37,725 bases of DNA from Comamonadaceae bacterium (lineage in GTDB: Bacteria > Pseudomonadota > Gammaproteobacteria > Burkholderiales > Burkholderiaceae_C), in contig CANBTZ010000003.1 in NCBI GenBank assembly GCA_947372495.1, forward strand, positions 1 through 37,725. Direction: 5' to 3'. The translations under genes were made by a program, and so were the position numbers. Of this stretch, positions 19,602 through 29,624 are shown piece by piece. Every line of letters starts with the position of its first letter. The stretch's first letter is position 1. Under the pieces are notes generated by a model that ran no database searches, was not told where the DNA came from, and worked only from the letters and a program-made list of their open reading frames with translations.

Positions 19602-20297
19602 TTAAGCCGAAGGCGAAGCGGTCAGGCGGTAACCTGCCCCACGAACAGTCTCGACCATGCGGCCGGCGTTGCCCAGAGACTCACGCAAGCGCTTGACATG
19701 CACATCGACCGTGCGCTCTTCGATGTAAACATGGTCGCCCCAGACCTTGTCGAGCAACATGCCCCGGCTGTGCACGCGTTCAGGGTGGCGCATCAGGTAT
19801 TGCAGCAATTTGAACTCGGTAGGTCCAATTTTGAGAGGTTGCTCGGCCCAGTTCACACGGTGGGTGTCGGCGTCCAGACTCAGCTCGCCGATGCTCACCA
19901 CGCCCCCGCCTTGTTCAGGCGCGCGGCGGCGCAGCACCGCACGAATGCGCGCCAGCAACTCCCGTGGAGAAAACGGTTTGACAATGTAATCGTCCGCCCC
20001 CGCATCGAGCCCAGCCACGCGGTCAGGTTCGTCGCCTCGGGCGGTGATCATCAAAATCGGCACGGCCTTGCTGCGTGCAGACGAACGCCAGCGCTTGGCC
20101 AGACTCAGGCCGCTCTCGCCGGGGAGCATCCAGTCCAGCAAGATCACATCGGGCAGCACTTCGTCCACCTCGCGCAAGGCCGATTCAGCGTCCATCGCAC
20201 ACACCGGTTGGAAGCCGTTGTGGCGCAGGTTCACGGCGATCAGCTCGGCAATGGCCGGCTCATCTTCAACAATAAGGATGCGAGGCAGGTTTCTCAT
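19602..20297 (-). CDS. phoB: Phosphate regulon response regulator PhoB
   Basis: ILIVEDEPAIAELIAVNLRHNGF, LDWMLPGESGLSLAKRWR, winged-helix VYIEERTVDVHVKRLRESL. Confidence 0.96.
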   Translation of the reverse strand: MRNLPRILIVEDEPAIAELIAVNLRHNGFQPVCAMDAESALREVDEVLPDVILLDWMLPGESGLSLAKRWRSSARSKAVPILMITARGDEPDRVAGLDAGADDYIVKPFSPRELLARIRAVLRRRAPEQGGGVVSIGELSLDADTHRVNWAEQPLKIGPTEFKLLQYLMRHPERVHSRGMLLDKVWGDHVYIEERTVDVHVKRLRESLGNAGRMVETVRGAGYRLTASPSA

Positions 20298-20992
20298 TTC
20301 ACAGCAGATTCAATGTCAGCCAAGGCCGTGTGGCGCACATCGGCGCCTTTGACCACATAAATGACGAATTCGGCAATGTTCTTGGCATGGTCGCCGATGC
20401 GCTCAATGGCTTTGGCCACAAACAGCAAGTCCAGGCTGGCCGAGATCGTGCGCGGGTCTTCCATCATGTAAGTCACCAACTTGCGCATGAAGCCATTGAA
20501 CTCGGCATCGATCAAATCGTCTTCCTTGAGAATTTCCAAAGCGGTGTTGACGTCCAGTCGGGCAAACGCATCGAGCGACTTGCGCAACAAGGCCGAAGCC
20601 AAATCAGACGCCACGCGCAGCTCGGTGGAAGGCAAGTTCCGTGGGTTGCCCTGCTCCAGAATCTGCTTGACCATGCGGGCAATGCGATCGGCCTCGTCGC
20701 CCACGCGTTCCAGGTTTCCGGTGATTTTCGAAATCGCCATCAACAAGCGCAAATCGCGGGCTGTGGGTTGGCGGCGCGCAATGATCGAGGCCAGTTCCGC
20801 GTCGATTTCCACTTCCATGGTGTTGACTTGGCGCTCGGTTTCGATCACCTGATTGGCCACCTCAGAGCTGAACTGGGCCAGCGAATACACCGCGTGGCGG
20901 GTCTGCGACTCAACCAAACCACCCAGCTCCAATACACGCGAAGACACGCCCGTCAGGTCGGCATCGAATTGGCTTGAAATGTGTTTTTCCAT
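20294..20992 (-). CDS. phoU: Phosphate signaling complex protein PhoU
   Basis: EKHISSQFDADLTGVSSRVLELGGLVESQ, AIERIGDHAKNIAEFVIYVVKG; 4-nt overlap with phoB. Confidence 0.96.
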   Translation of the reverse strand: MEKHISSQFDADLTGVSSRVLELGGLVESQTRHAVYSLAQFSSEVANQVIETERQVNTMEVEIDAELASIIARRQPTARDLRLLMAISKITGNLERVGDEADRIARMVKQILEQGNPRNLPSTELRVASDLASALLRKSLDAFARLDVNTALEILKEDDLIDAEFNGFMRKLVTYMMEDPRTISASLDLLFVAKAIERIGDHAKNIAEFVIYVVKGADVRHTALADIESAVK

Positions 20993-21005
20993 GGTGCTCT
21001 CCGGA

Positions 21006-21788
21006 TCAGCCGAAACGGCCAGTGATGTAGTCTTCGGTTTCTTGGCGTGTGGGTTTCATGAAAATCTGATCGGTCTTGCCGAACTCGATCAACTCACCCA
21101 AGTACATGTAAGCGGTGTAGTCCGACACACGCGCCGCTTGCTGCATGTTGTGCGTCACGATGGCCACGGTGTAGTCGCTCTTCAACTCATGCACCAGCTC
21201 TTCCACCTTGGCGGTAGAGATCGGGTCGAGCGCCGAAGTGGGCTCGTCCAACAAAATCACCGACGGCTTGACGGCCACGGTGCGCGCAATGCACAAGCGC
21301 TGCTGCTGGCCACCCGACAAAGACAAGCCGCTTTGGCCCAGTTTGTCCTTGACCTCGTTCCAGATCGCGCCTTTGGTGAGCGCCCATTCCACACGCTCAT
21401 CCATTTCAGAACGGCTGAGGTTTTCATACAACTTCACACCAAAAGCGATGTTGTCATAGATCGACATCGGGAACGGTGTGGGCTTTTGGAACACCATGCC
21501 GACTCGGGCGCGCAAGAGGTTCAAATCCTGCTTGGCGTCAAGGATGTTGTTGCCGTGCAGGTTGATTTGGCCCTCCGCACGTTGGCCAGGATACAAGCTG
21601 TACATGCGGTTGAGCGTGCGCAGCAAGGTTGACTTGCCACAGCCCGAAGGACCGATGAACGCTGTGACCTTGCCTTCGGCGATGTCCAGGTTGATGTTTT
21701 TCAGGCCCTTGAAGGTGCCGTAATAGAAATCGAGGTTTCGAATCTCGATGGCATTGCGAATGGGCTCGTTGGAAGTCGGCATGTTCAT
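21006..21788 (-). CDS. pstB: Phosphate ABC transporter ATP-binding protein PstB
   Basis: [77 protein letters not shown]; start refined to MNMPTSN. Confidence 0.97.
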   Translation of the reverse strand: MNMPTSNEPIRNAIEIRNLDFYYGTFKGLKNINLDIAEGKVTAFIGPSGCGKSTLLRTLNRMYSLYPGQRAEGQINLHGNNILDAKQDLNLLRARVGMVFQKPTPFPMSIYDNIAFGVKLYENLSRSEMDERVEWALTKGAIWNEVKDKLGQSGLSLSGGQQQRLCIARTVAVKPSVILLDEPTSALDPISTAKVEELVHELKSDYTVAIVTHNMQQAARVSDYTAYMYLGELIEFGKTDQIFMKPTRQETEDYITGRFG

Positions 21789-21802
21789 TCCATTCTTCAA
21801 AA

Positions 21803-22651
21803 TCAGTGTTGGGTGTTGTCGCGGAAAAACACGCGAGCGACGATGTTCAGGATCAAAACAGTGACCGTGATGAGCAATGCACCACCCCAAGCCAAACGGA
21901 CCCAGTTGTCATAAGGGCTCATGGCGAACTGGAAAATCACCACTGGCAAGTTGGCCATCGGTGCGTTCATGTTGGTCGAGAAAAACTGGTTGTTCAAGGC
22001 TGTGAACAGCAAAGGGGCTGTTTCACCGCTGATGCGGGCCAAAGCCAGCAGCAAACCGGTCATCACGCCCGACTGCGCAGCACGCAGGGTGACGAAGGTC
22101 GCCACTTTCCAGCGCGGCGCACCCAGCGCAAAAGCCGCTTCACGCAGACTGCCGGGCACCAGGCGAAGCATGTTTTCTGTGGTGCGAACCACCACCGGGA
22201 TGGCGATCAGTGACAAAGCCACTGTGCCCGCCCAACCAGAGAAATGCCGCACTTGAGCCACCAACACCGCATACACAAACAAGCCCAACACAATGGAGGG
22301 CGCAGACAGCATGATGTCGGTCACAAAACGGGTCAGTCCCGCCGTCTTGCTCTGATCACCGTACTCGGCCAAGTAAACCCCAGCCAAGATGCCAATCGGC
22401 GTGCTGATGAGCGCGGTCACGCCGACCATCAACAAGCTGCCGATGATCGCGTTGGCCAAACCACCGCCTTCTGAGCCGGGTGCGGGGGTTGACTCTGTGA
22501 AGATGGCCCAATCCAGAGCGGCAATGCCGTTCGAGAAAAGGACGAACAAAATCCAAAGCAGGACGAAAAGCCCCAGACCCATGGCCGACATCGACAGCGT
22601 CAGGCCGATCCTGTTGACAAATTGGCGTCGTTTGTAAATCGTTGAATTCAT
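21803..22651 (-). CDS. pstA: Phosphate ABC transporter permease PstA
   Basis: [74 protein letters not shown]. Confidence 0.96.
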   Translation of the reverse strand: MNSTIYKRRQFVNRIGLTLSMSAMGLGLFVLLWILFVLFSNGIAALDWAIFTESTPAPGSEGGGLANAIIGSLLMVGVTALISTPIGILAGVYLAEYGDQSKTAGLTRFVTDIMLSAPSIVLGLFVYAVLVAQVRHFSGWAGTVALSLIAIPVVVRTTENMLRLVPGSLREAAFALGAPRWKVATFVTLRAAQSGVMTGLLLALARISGETAPLLFTALNNQFFSTNMNAPMANLPVVIFQFAMSPYDNWVRLAWGGALLITVTVLILNIVARVFFRDNTQH

Positions 22652-22673
22652 TTTGTGGTTCCTGCGTGGGGCA

Positions 22674-23660
22674 TCAAGTCTTGGTGCCTTTGGCTTTTTC
22701 TGCGCGGATCAACATGATCTTGGCGGCAGACAAAACCACGAAAGTGATCACAAAGAGCAAGAAGCCCAGTGCGAACAACGTCGACAAATGCAGGTCAGCG
22801 GCTTCGCCAAACTCGTTGGCCAAGGTCGATGCGATGGTGGTGCCCGGCGCAAACAAAGATGCGCTCAGGCGTTGCGAATTGCCGATCACAAAGGTCACGG
22901 CCATGGTTTCACCCAGCGCACGACCCAAGCCCAGCATCACGCCGCCGATCACACCTTTTTGCGTGTAGGGCAAGACGATGCTGCGAACCACCTCCCAGGT
23001 GGTGCAGCCCAGACCATAGGCCGACTCGCGCAAGATGGGGGGCACGATTTCAAACACATCGCGCATCACCGCCGCAATGAAAGGCACGATCATGAATGCA
23101 AGGACGATGCCCGCAGCCAAAATGCCCACACCATTCATAGCGCCACCGAACAGTCTGCCAATCAAGGGCATCTGCCCCAAGGTGGACTGCAGGGCTGGCT
23201 GGCCGTATTCAGCGAACAGCGGAGCAAAAATAAAGAGACCAAACATACCGTAGATGATGGACGGCACCGCCGCCAGCAACTCGATGGCCGAGCCCAATGG
23301 GCGGCGCATGTAAACAGGGCAGGTTTCGGTCAAAAACAGGGCAATGCCAAACGACAGTGGCACCGCGATCAGCAAAGCGATTGTGGCGCTGACCAAGGTG
23401 CCAAAGATGGCAATGGCGGCACCAAATTCCTCGTTGACAATGTCCCACTCGACACGCCAAACGAATGGCAAACCAAACTTGGCCAAGGAAGGCCAAGCAT
23501 TGATGAGCAATGAAATGATGATGCCCATGAGGGCAAACAAGACCATCAGGGAAAAACCCAGTGTGAGCTTGTGAAAAATGAAGTCTTCCATCCGCTGCCG
23601 CCGAGCGACGGACAGCATGTTTGCTTCGGACATTGTGTCCGCCTTGTCCACCGAGTCCAT
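22674..23660 (-). CDS. pstC: Phosphate ABC transporter permease PstC
   Basis: [78 protein letters not shown]; start at MDSVDK preceded by AAGGAA RBS. Confidence 0.96.
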   Translation of the reverse strand: MDSVDKADTMSEANMLSVARRQRMEDFIFHKLTLGFSLMVLFALMGIIISLLINAWPSLAKFGLPFVWRVEWDIVNEEFGAAIAIFGTLVSATIALLIAVPLSFGIALFLTETCPVYMRRPLGSAIELLAAVPSIIYGMFGLFIFAPLFAEYGQPALQSTLGQMPLIGRLFGGAMNGVGILAAGIVLAFMIVPFIAAVMRDVFEIVPPILRESAYGLGCTTWEVVRSIVLPYTQKGVIGGVMLGLGRALGETMAVTFVIGNSQRLSASLFAPGTTIASTLANEFGEAADLHLSTLFALGFLLFVITFVVLSAAKIMLIRAEKAKGTKT

Positions 23661-23781
23661 CGAAATTCCTTGCGACAACTGCATTGCAAATACCACCGAT
23701 TAAGACAAGCCTCCCACCCAAGAGGTGAGAGGCTCAGAGGGTGATGCACCTGAACCAGCAGGCACCCACCGCTCGATTCAA

Positions 23782-24798
23782 TTACTTGATTTCAGACCAC
23801 ACCTTGGCGCGGATCTGGTTGGTCAGCGCGTCAGGCAGTGGCACATAGTCCAGATCGGAAGCCATCTTCTTGCCGTTCTTGAAAGCCCAATCAAAGAACT
23901 TCAAGACTTCGTCCGAAGCGGCTTTGTCTGTGGGCTTTTTGTACATCAAGATGAACGACGCGGTGCTGATGGGCCAGCTCTCATTGCCTTTGGCGTTGAC
24001 CATCGACACACCCATGCCAGGCACGCTGAACCAGTCAGCACCGGCTGCAGCTGCAGCAAAAGTCAGGTCATCAGGAGCGACGTACTTGCCTGCAGCGTTT
24101 TGCATTTGCAAGAAGGTCATGTTGTTTTTCTTGACGTAGGCGTATTCCACGTAACCCACAGCGCCCTTGACGCGGTTCACGTTGGCGGCAACACCTTCGT
24201 TGCCCTTGCCACCGACAGAAGATTCAGCAGGCCATTTGACGGCAGCGCCCTTGCCCACTTTGTCAGACCATTCTTTGCTGACGGCGCTCAGGTAGTCGGT
24301 GAAGTTGAAGGTGGTGCCCGAGCCGTCAGCGCGGTGCACCACGGTGATGGCTTGCTCTGGCAGTTTTTTGCCAGGGTTCAAAGCGACCAACTTGGCATCG
24401 TTCCACTTGGTGACGGTGCCCATGTAAATGTCGGCCAGCACGGGACCGGTGATGCGCAATTCGCCTGGCTTGAAGCCTTCCAGGTTCACCACTGGCACAG
24501 TGCCGCCCACGATGGCTGGGAACTGGACCATGCCGTCCTTTTCCAGATCAGCACCGGAAACTGGCGCATCGGAAGCCCCAAAGGTCACGGTTTTGGCTCG
24601 GATTTGCTTCAAACCACCGGAAGAACCGATCGATTGGTAGTTCAGACCCACACCCGTGGCGGCTTTGTAAGCCTCAGCCCATTTGGCGTACATCGGATAA
24701 GGGAATGTGGCGCCAGCGCCCGTGAGTTCAGCGGCCGTAGAGGCCAATGCTGCAACCGCCAGACCAGCGGCCACCAAGATGGATTTCATTTTCAACAT
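23782..24798 (-). CDS. pstS: Phosphate ABC transporter substrate-binding protein PstS
   Basis: Signal peptide, ELTGAGATFPYPMYAKWAEAYKAATGVGLNYQSIGSSGGLKQI, VVHRADGSGTTFNFTDYLSAVS; start refined to MLKMKS. Confidence 0.97.
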   Translation of the reverse strand: MLKMKSILVAAGLAVAALASTAAELTGAGATFPYPMYAKWAEAYKAATGVGLNYQSIGSSGGLKQIRAKTVTFGASDAPVSGADLEKDGMVQFPAIVGGTVPVVNLEGFKPGELRITGPVLADIYMGTVTKWNDAKLVALNPGKKLPEQAITVVHRADGSGTTFNFTDYLSAVSKEWSDKVGKGAAVKWPAESSVGGKGNEGVAANVNRVKGAVGYVEYAYVKKNNMTFLQMQNAAGKYVAPDDLTFAAAAAGADWFSVPGMGVSMVNAKGNESWPISTASFILMYKKPTDKAASDEVLKFFDWAFKNGKKMASDLDYVPLPDALTNQIRAKVWSEIK

Positions 24799-24870
24799 GA
24801 GAACTCCCATTGAGGATAGTTGAGACTCGGAACCACTCGGGTACAGATGAATCTGCCCAAGACCCTGTGA

Positions 24871-24903
24871 CTTTATGACTTGATTGTGACAACTTCGTGT
24901 CAA
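24871..24903 (-). promoter_or_regulatory. Pho box (PhoB site) upstream of pstS: three tandem 11-bp units
   Basis: Minus strand TTGACACGAAG | TTGTCACAATC | AAGTCATAAAG; 11-bp direct repeats of a TGTCA-type core. Confidence 0.8.
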
Positions 24904-25075
24904 AAGAACCACTGTTTGCAAACAGGCATTCATTTCACCTGGCCGTCGTGCAAAACGCTCGCACGCTGCGAAAACGGGTCTGAACCAGCTGTCTGTGAAC
25001 ATGGCATGTCACATCGGTGAAAAATTAACGTCACATAATCTGAACCATCTCCAAAGTTTCACGTCAATTCCTCGC

Positions 25076-26557
25076 ATGCAACCCAAAAGTCTTTTCGCAG
25101 CTGTTGATCTCGGATCCAACAGCTTTCGGCTGGAAATCGGCCAACTGGACGCGGGTCGCTTGCGCAGAGTCGAGTACCTGAAAGAAACCGTTCGGCAAGG
25201 CAATGGGCTCGATGCCGATCGGAATCTGAGCGAAGAAGCCATGCAACGTGGCTGGGACTGCTTGGCCCGTTTTGGTGAGCGTCTCGCCGGCTTTCGGCCC
25301 AGCCAAGTGCGCGCCGTGGCCACACAAACCCTGCGCGAAGCCCGCAACCGTGATGTGTTTCTGGCCAAGGCCAAACAAATTTTGGGCTTTCCCATCGAAG
25401 TGATTGCGGGTCGAGAAGAAGCGCGTCTGATTTATCTGGGTGTCTCGCACCTGTTGCCCCAGGCCGAGGAGCGGCGCTTGGTGGTCGACATTGGCGGGCG
25501 ATCGACCGAGATGATTTTGGGCCAGAACTGGCACGCCAATACCTTGGAGTCTTATCGAGTGGGCAGCGTGGCCTGGTCAATGAAGTTCTTCCCCAGTGGT
25601 CAATGGACGGCATCGGCGTTTCGCGCTGCAGAAATTGCCGCCAAAGCCATATTGGACGAATCGCTGCCTCTGTACCCACGCAGCAGCTGGGACACCGCCT
25701 ACGGCTCCTCAGGCACCATTGGTGCGGTCTCGGACGTGCTGGTGGCCGCTGGATGGCCTGCGGGCGTGATCACGCAAGAAGGACTCGACTGGCTGCAGGA
25801 AAAACTGCTCAAGGCCCAACGCCCGGAGCAACTCAAGCTCGAGGGCATTCGCGAAGACCGACGCCCAGTGATCGGTGGCGGCTTGTCGGTTTTGCGCGCT
25901 GTTTTTGATTTGCTCCAAATCAGCGAAATGCATGTGGCACAAGGCGCCTTGCGCCACGGTGCGCTGTTTGACCTGATCGACCGCGAAAGTCCTGGCGCCG
26001 ATGTGCGAACCCAGATGGTTGATTGGCTGACGCAGCGCTTTGGCGTGGACGCCGTTCAGGCCGAACGCGTTTCACGCACGGCTCAAGCCTTGCTGGCACC
26101 CATGCTGGGCAAGGCGGACCCAGAGCGGCACCTGCGCAAACTGCATTGGGCAGCTCAACTGCACGAAGTGGGCATGCGCATCTCGCACAGCGATTACCAC
26201 AAGCATGGCGCATACATCCTTGAAAACACGGATTTGCCAGGCTTCACCATTGATGAGCTGCACCGCTTGGGGCTGCTGGTGCTTGGCCACCGGGGCAAAC
26301 TGAAAAAGTTGGACAGCACGCTGGAAGACCCCCATTTCGTGTTGCAGCTGCTGGCATTGCGATTGGCGGTGATCCTTTGTCATGCCCGACGCGACCCGGA
26401 TATTTCTGATGTCCAAGTTGAATTGGACAGCAAGCGCCGCACTGTGCGTTTGGTTTTGGGCGACACATGGGCGCAGCTTTGGCCTCAGTCAGCGCACCTC
26501 CTCAAAGAAGAGGTGTTGTCGTGGCAAAAAACAGAATGGAAACTGGTACTGGCTTGA
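25076..26557 (+). CDS. ppx: Exopolyphosphatase (Ppx/GppA family)
   Basis: FAAVDLGSNSFRLEIGQL, VRAVATQTLREARNRDVFLAKAKQILGFPIEVIAGREEARLIYLGV, LVVDIGGRSTEMILG; start refined to MQPKSL. Confidence 0.95.
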   Translation: MQPKSLFAAVDLGSNSFRLEIGQLDAGRLRRVEYLKETVRQGNGLDADRNLSEEAMQRGWDCLARFGERLAGFRPSQVRAVATQTLREARNRDVFLAKAKQILGFPIEVIAGREEARLIYLGVSHLLPQAEERRLVVDIGGRSTEMILGQNWHANTLESYRVGSVAWSMKFFPSGQWTASAFRAAEIAAKAILDESLPLYPRSSWDTAYGSSGTIGAVSDVLVAAGWPAGVITQEGLDWLQEKLLKAQRPEQLKLEGIREDRRPVIGGGLSVLRAVFDLLQISEMHVAQGALRHGALFDLIDRESPGADVRTQMVDWLTQRFGVDAVQAERVSRTAQALLAPMLGKADPERHLRKLHWAAQLHEVGMRISHSDYHKHGAYILENTDLPGFTIDELHRLGLLVLGHRGKLKKLDSTLEDPHFVLQLLALRLAVILCHARRDPDISDVQVELDSKRRTVRLVLGDTWAQLWPQSAHLLKEEVLSWQKTEWKLVLA

Positions 26558-26581
26558 CTGTGGTTTTTTGATCGGTATAAA
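26554..26581 (+). promoter_or_regulatory. Putative sigma-70 promoter for the Lys/Ala-rich gene at 26614
   Basis: TTGACT (26554-26559), 16-bp spacer, TATAAA (26576-26581); -35 overlaps ppx stop. Confidence 0.6.
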
Positions 26582-26613
26582 CTGTATATACGATTTAAAC
26601 AAAAGAGACCCCC

Positions 26614-27012
26614 ATGACAGTTACATCCACGACGAAACACACAACAGCGAAAAAGGCTGCTCCGGTCAAAGCCAAACGTGCTGCGCCGTCCAAGGTGGCT
26701 CAAGCTGCAGCGCCTGCGAAGGCCGCTCAGAGTGCCGCGCCCGCCAAGGTCAAAAACAAAAAAGAAACCGTGGCACCTGTGACCAAAGACAAGAAAGTCA
26801 AAGTCGTGCGCGACAGTTTCACCATTCCCAAGAACGAATTCGTTCAACTCGCTGAAATGAAGAAGAAAGCCTTGGGCTTGGGCATGGACATCAAAAAGAG
26901 CGAACTGCTGCGCGCAGGGCTCATGTTGCTGAGCGCAACGACCGACACGGCTTTCAAGAAAGCACTGAGCAATGTGCCCACACTGAAAACAGGCCGTCCC
27001 AGCAAAGTCTGA
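26614..27012 (+). CDS. Histone H1-like Lys/Ala/Pro-rich N-terminal tail plus C-terminal small, possibly ribbon-helix-helix-like domain
   Basis: TTAKKAAPVKAKRAAPSKVAQAAAPAKAAQSAAPAKVKNKK tail; C-terminus VRDSFTIPKNEFVQLAEMKKKALGLGMDIKKSELLRAGLMLLS. Confidence 0.75.
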   Translation: MTVTSTTKHTTAKKAAPVKAKRAAPSKVAQAAAPAKAAQSAAPAKVKNKKETVAPVTKDKKVKVVRDSFTIPKNEFVQLAEMKKKALGLGMDIKKSELLRAGLMLLSATTDTAFKKALSNVPTLKTGRPSKV

Positions 27013-27032
27013 TCAATCAGCCACTGAAGTTG

Positions 27033-27494
27033 TCACAGCTTTTCAGGGGTGGTCACAGACAAAATGATGGTCTGGTCCACCCCTTCGCGTTGGCGGCTGC
27101 GAAGCCACCAGACCGCCCCCTTGCGAATGGGACAAGAATCCGTTTGCATGCCCAGCAGTTGGGCGGCCACCTCTCCGAACGAAGGCTGATGCCCAACCAC
27201 CAGCACGGGAAATTTCGCTTCAGGCCATTGCGACGCTTCCAGCACGTCTTGCACGCTGGCACCCGGCGACAGGGCATCGCGGACTTTGTATTTGCGTTGC
27301 AAAGCACGGACAGTTTGCTCGGCCCGCACGGCGGGGCTGCTCAAGATCCGTGTCCCTTCAGGCAGTTGACGGTCCAGCCACTGTGCCATGCGCTGGGCGT
27401 GCTTTTCGCCCCTGGCGGTCAAAGGGCGCAGCAGATCGTCTTCTTGACCTTCGAGGTCAAACGCTTCTGCGTGTCGCCACAAAATCAAGTCCAT
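27033..27494 (-). CDS. sixA: SixA-type phosphohistidine phosphatase (histidine phosphatase family)
   Basis: MDLILWRHAEAF RHG motif, LTARGEKHAQRMAQWL, ILSSPAVRAEQTV, VVGHQPSF. Confidence 0.9.
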   Translation of the reverse strand: MDLILWRHAEAFDLEGQEDDLLRPLTARGEKHAQRMAQWLDRQLPEGTRILSSPAVRAEQTVRALQRKYKVRDALSPGASVQDVLEASQWPEAKFPVLVVGHQPSFGEVAAQLLGMQTDSCPIRKGAVWWLRSRQREGVDQTIILSVTTPEKL

Positions 27495-27509
27495 GCCCGC
27501 CCCTTGGTG

Positions 27510-29585
27510 TCAAGATTTTCCGTAGCGCGCCATCAATGCCGCCTGTGCGCCCGGCCCGGGGTGCAAAAGGGCTGCACGTTCGTAATGGCCATCGGCTTGC
27601 ATGTCCCAAGCATCGCGCTGGTCGTACATGTAGGCGAGCAAACATTCGTCGATGATGCGTTGGCGCAGCGCAGGGTCTTGCACAGGCCAAGCCACTTCGA
27701 TGCGGCGCATCATGTTCCGGTTCATCCAGTCGGCGCTCGACAGGTACAGCGTCTCTTGCTCGCCCGCCCTGAAATAAGACACGCGAGAGTGTTCCAGCAA
27801 TTGACCAATGACAGAACGCACCTTGATGTTGTCGGTCTGCCCCGGTAAGCCCGCAGGCAACATGCAAGCGCCTCGAACGATCAGGTCAATGCGAACACCG
27901 GCTTGGCCCGCTTCCATCAGGGCCAAAATCAAGGGCTCATCGGTGAGTGCATTCATCTTCAGCACAATGCGCGAGTCCTGACCCTGCTGAGCGGCTTTTT
28001 TGACGTCGCTGATGGCCCGCAGCATGCGCGCATGCAAGCTGAATGGGGCAACGCACAGGCGATGCATTCTTGCCAAGGGGTTTTGGCTGGCCAGGTGAAC
28101 GAAGAGCTGCTCCATGTCGCCTGTGATCTTTGGATCTGCCGTGAGGTAACTGATGTCGGTGTACAGCCGGGCGGTGCGCGGGTTGTAGTTGCCTGTGGAC
28201 AAATGGCCATAGCGGCGCAAGTGCCGGCCTTCGCGGCGGGTCACCAGCAGCATTTTGGCGTGGGTCTTGAGGCCGACCACACCGTAGACCACCTGCACAC
28301 CAATCGATTCGAGTTGTTCTGCCCAATTGATGTTGGCTTCTTCGTCAAAACGGGCCTTGAGTTCAACGACGGCAGTGACTTCTTTGCCACGTCGAACAGC
28401 CTCGCGCAGCAAATTCATCATCGCCGGGTCGCTGCCCGTGCGGTAGATGGTCTGCTGAATGGCCAAGACATCGGGGTCTTCAACCGCTTCTTTCAAAAAA
28501 GCGAGCACACCATCAAAACTCTCAAAAGGTTGATGGATGACCACGTCGCCTTGGCGCATGCGCGCCATGATCGCGCCGTGTTTGGGCAATTCGCTTGGGA
28601 AACTGGCCTGGTAAGGCGCAAACAACAAAGCGGGTCTGTCCACCAAATCAATCAGCTGTGTCAAGCGCACCAAGTTGACCGGGCCATTGACCCGAAACAA
28701 GGCTTGCTCGGGCAACTCAAACTGTTGCATCAAAAAGTCGGACAACTGCGGTGCGCAGTTCGAAGACACCTCAAGGCGAACCGCTTGACCATAGTGGCGG
28801 TGTTGCAAGCCCTGGCGCAAGGCGGTGCGCAGGTTGAGCACCTCGTCCTCATCGACCGCCAGGTCTGAATGACGGGTCACCCTGAATTGCGAAAATTGAT
28901 CGACCTCTCGGCCATTGAACAGCTCAGGCAGATGGGCTCGGATCACACTGGAGAGCAGCACAAAGGTCTTGCCGCTCTCACTGAGGCGATCGGGCAAACG
29001 GATCAAACGCGGCAAGACACGGGGCACCTTGACGATGGCGATTTCATTGCTGCGGCCGAAGGCGTCCTTGCCCTTGAGGTGCACGATGAAGTTCAGTGAC
29101 TTGTTGGCCACCTGCGGCATGGGGTGAGACGGGTCCAGGCTGACGGGGATCAGCAAAGGCTTGACGTCGTGGTTGAAGTACGACTTGACCCAACGCCTTT
29201 GCGCCGCATTGCGCTCACCATGCGACAGGATGCGGATGCCTTCTTTTTCAAACGCAGGCAACAACTCTTGGTTGTACAAACGGTACTGTTCGTCCACCAT
29301 GGCGCGTGCGCGCTCGGCGATGGCCAGCAAGCTACGGCGACTGTAGGCACCTTCGTCGATGTCGTGCTGCGCTGCCGCCACATGTGGCTCGGCACGGACC
29401 TCAAAAAACTCGTCCAGATTCGAAGAAACAATGCACAGGTAACGCAAGCGCTCGAGCAAGGGGACGTCATGGCGACGCGCACCATCGAGCACACGCTCAT
29501 TGAACGCCAAAATGCTCAGGTCACGGTCCAGCAATGGAGGGAGTGAGCCGCGCTCCAAACGTGCGCTGTTGGCTGATTCAGCCAT
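27510..29585 (-). CDS. ppk: Polyphosphate kinase 1
   Basis: RDLSILAFNERVLDGARRHDVPLLERLRYLCIVSSNLDEFFEVRA, KEVTAVVELKARFDEEANINWAEQLESIGVQVVYGVVGLKTHAKMLLV; start at MAESANS with GGGGAAG upstream, alternative start 29603. Confidence 0.97.
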   Translation of the reverse strand: MAESANSARLERGSLPPLLDRDLSILAFNERVLDGARRHDVPLLERLRYLCIVSSNLDEFFEVRAEPHVAAAQHDIDEGAYSRRSLLAIAERARAMVDEQYRLYNQELLPAFEKEGIRILSHGERNAAQRRWVKSYFNHDVKPLLIPVSLDPSHPMPQVANKSLNFIVHLKGKDAFGRSNEIAIVKVPRVLPRLIRLPDRLSESGKTFVLLSSVIRAHLPELFNGREVDQFSQFRVTRHSDLAVDEDEVLNLRTALRQGLQHRHYGQAVRLEVSSNCAPQLSDFLMQQFELPEQALFRVNGPVNLVRLTQLIDLVDRPALLFAPYQASFPSELPKHGAIMARMRQGDVVIHQPFESFDGVLAFLKEAVEDPDVLAIQQTIYRTGSDPAMMNLLREAVRRGKEVTAVVELKARFDEEANINWAEQLESIGVQVVYGVVGLKTHAKMLLVTRREGRHLRRYGHLSTGNYNPRTARLYTDISYLTADPKITGDMEQLFVHLASQNPLARMHRLCVAPFSLHARMLRAISDVKKAAQQGQDSRIVLKMNALTDEPLILALMEAGQAGVRIDLIVRGACMLPAGLPGQTDNIKVRSVIGQLLEHSRVSYFRAGEQETLYLSSADWMNRNMMRRIEVAWPVQDPALRQRIIDECLLAYMYDQRDAWDMQADGHYERAALLHPGPGAQAALMARYGKS

Positions 29586-29624
29586 GTTGTCTTCCCCAAT
29601 CAAGTCAATTCGATGACCGATTGT

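Noticed and set aside
18954-20360. 468-aa plus-strand ORF opposite phoR/phoB
   Set aside because: Antisense shadow ORF spanning two real genes.
26580-26600. ACTGTATATACGATT resembling a LexA box near the 26614 gene
   Set aside because: Has CTG and an AT-rich core but no CAG at the required spacing; better explained as part of an AT-rich -10 region.
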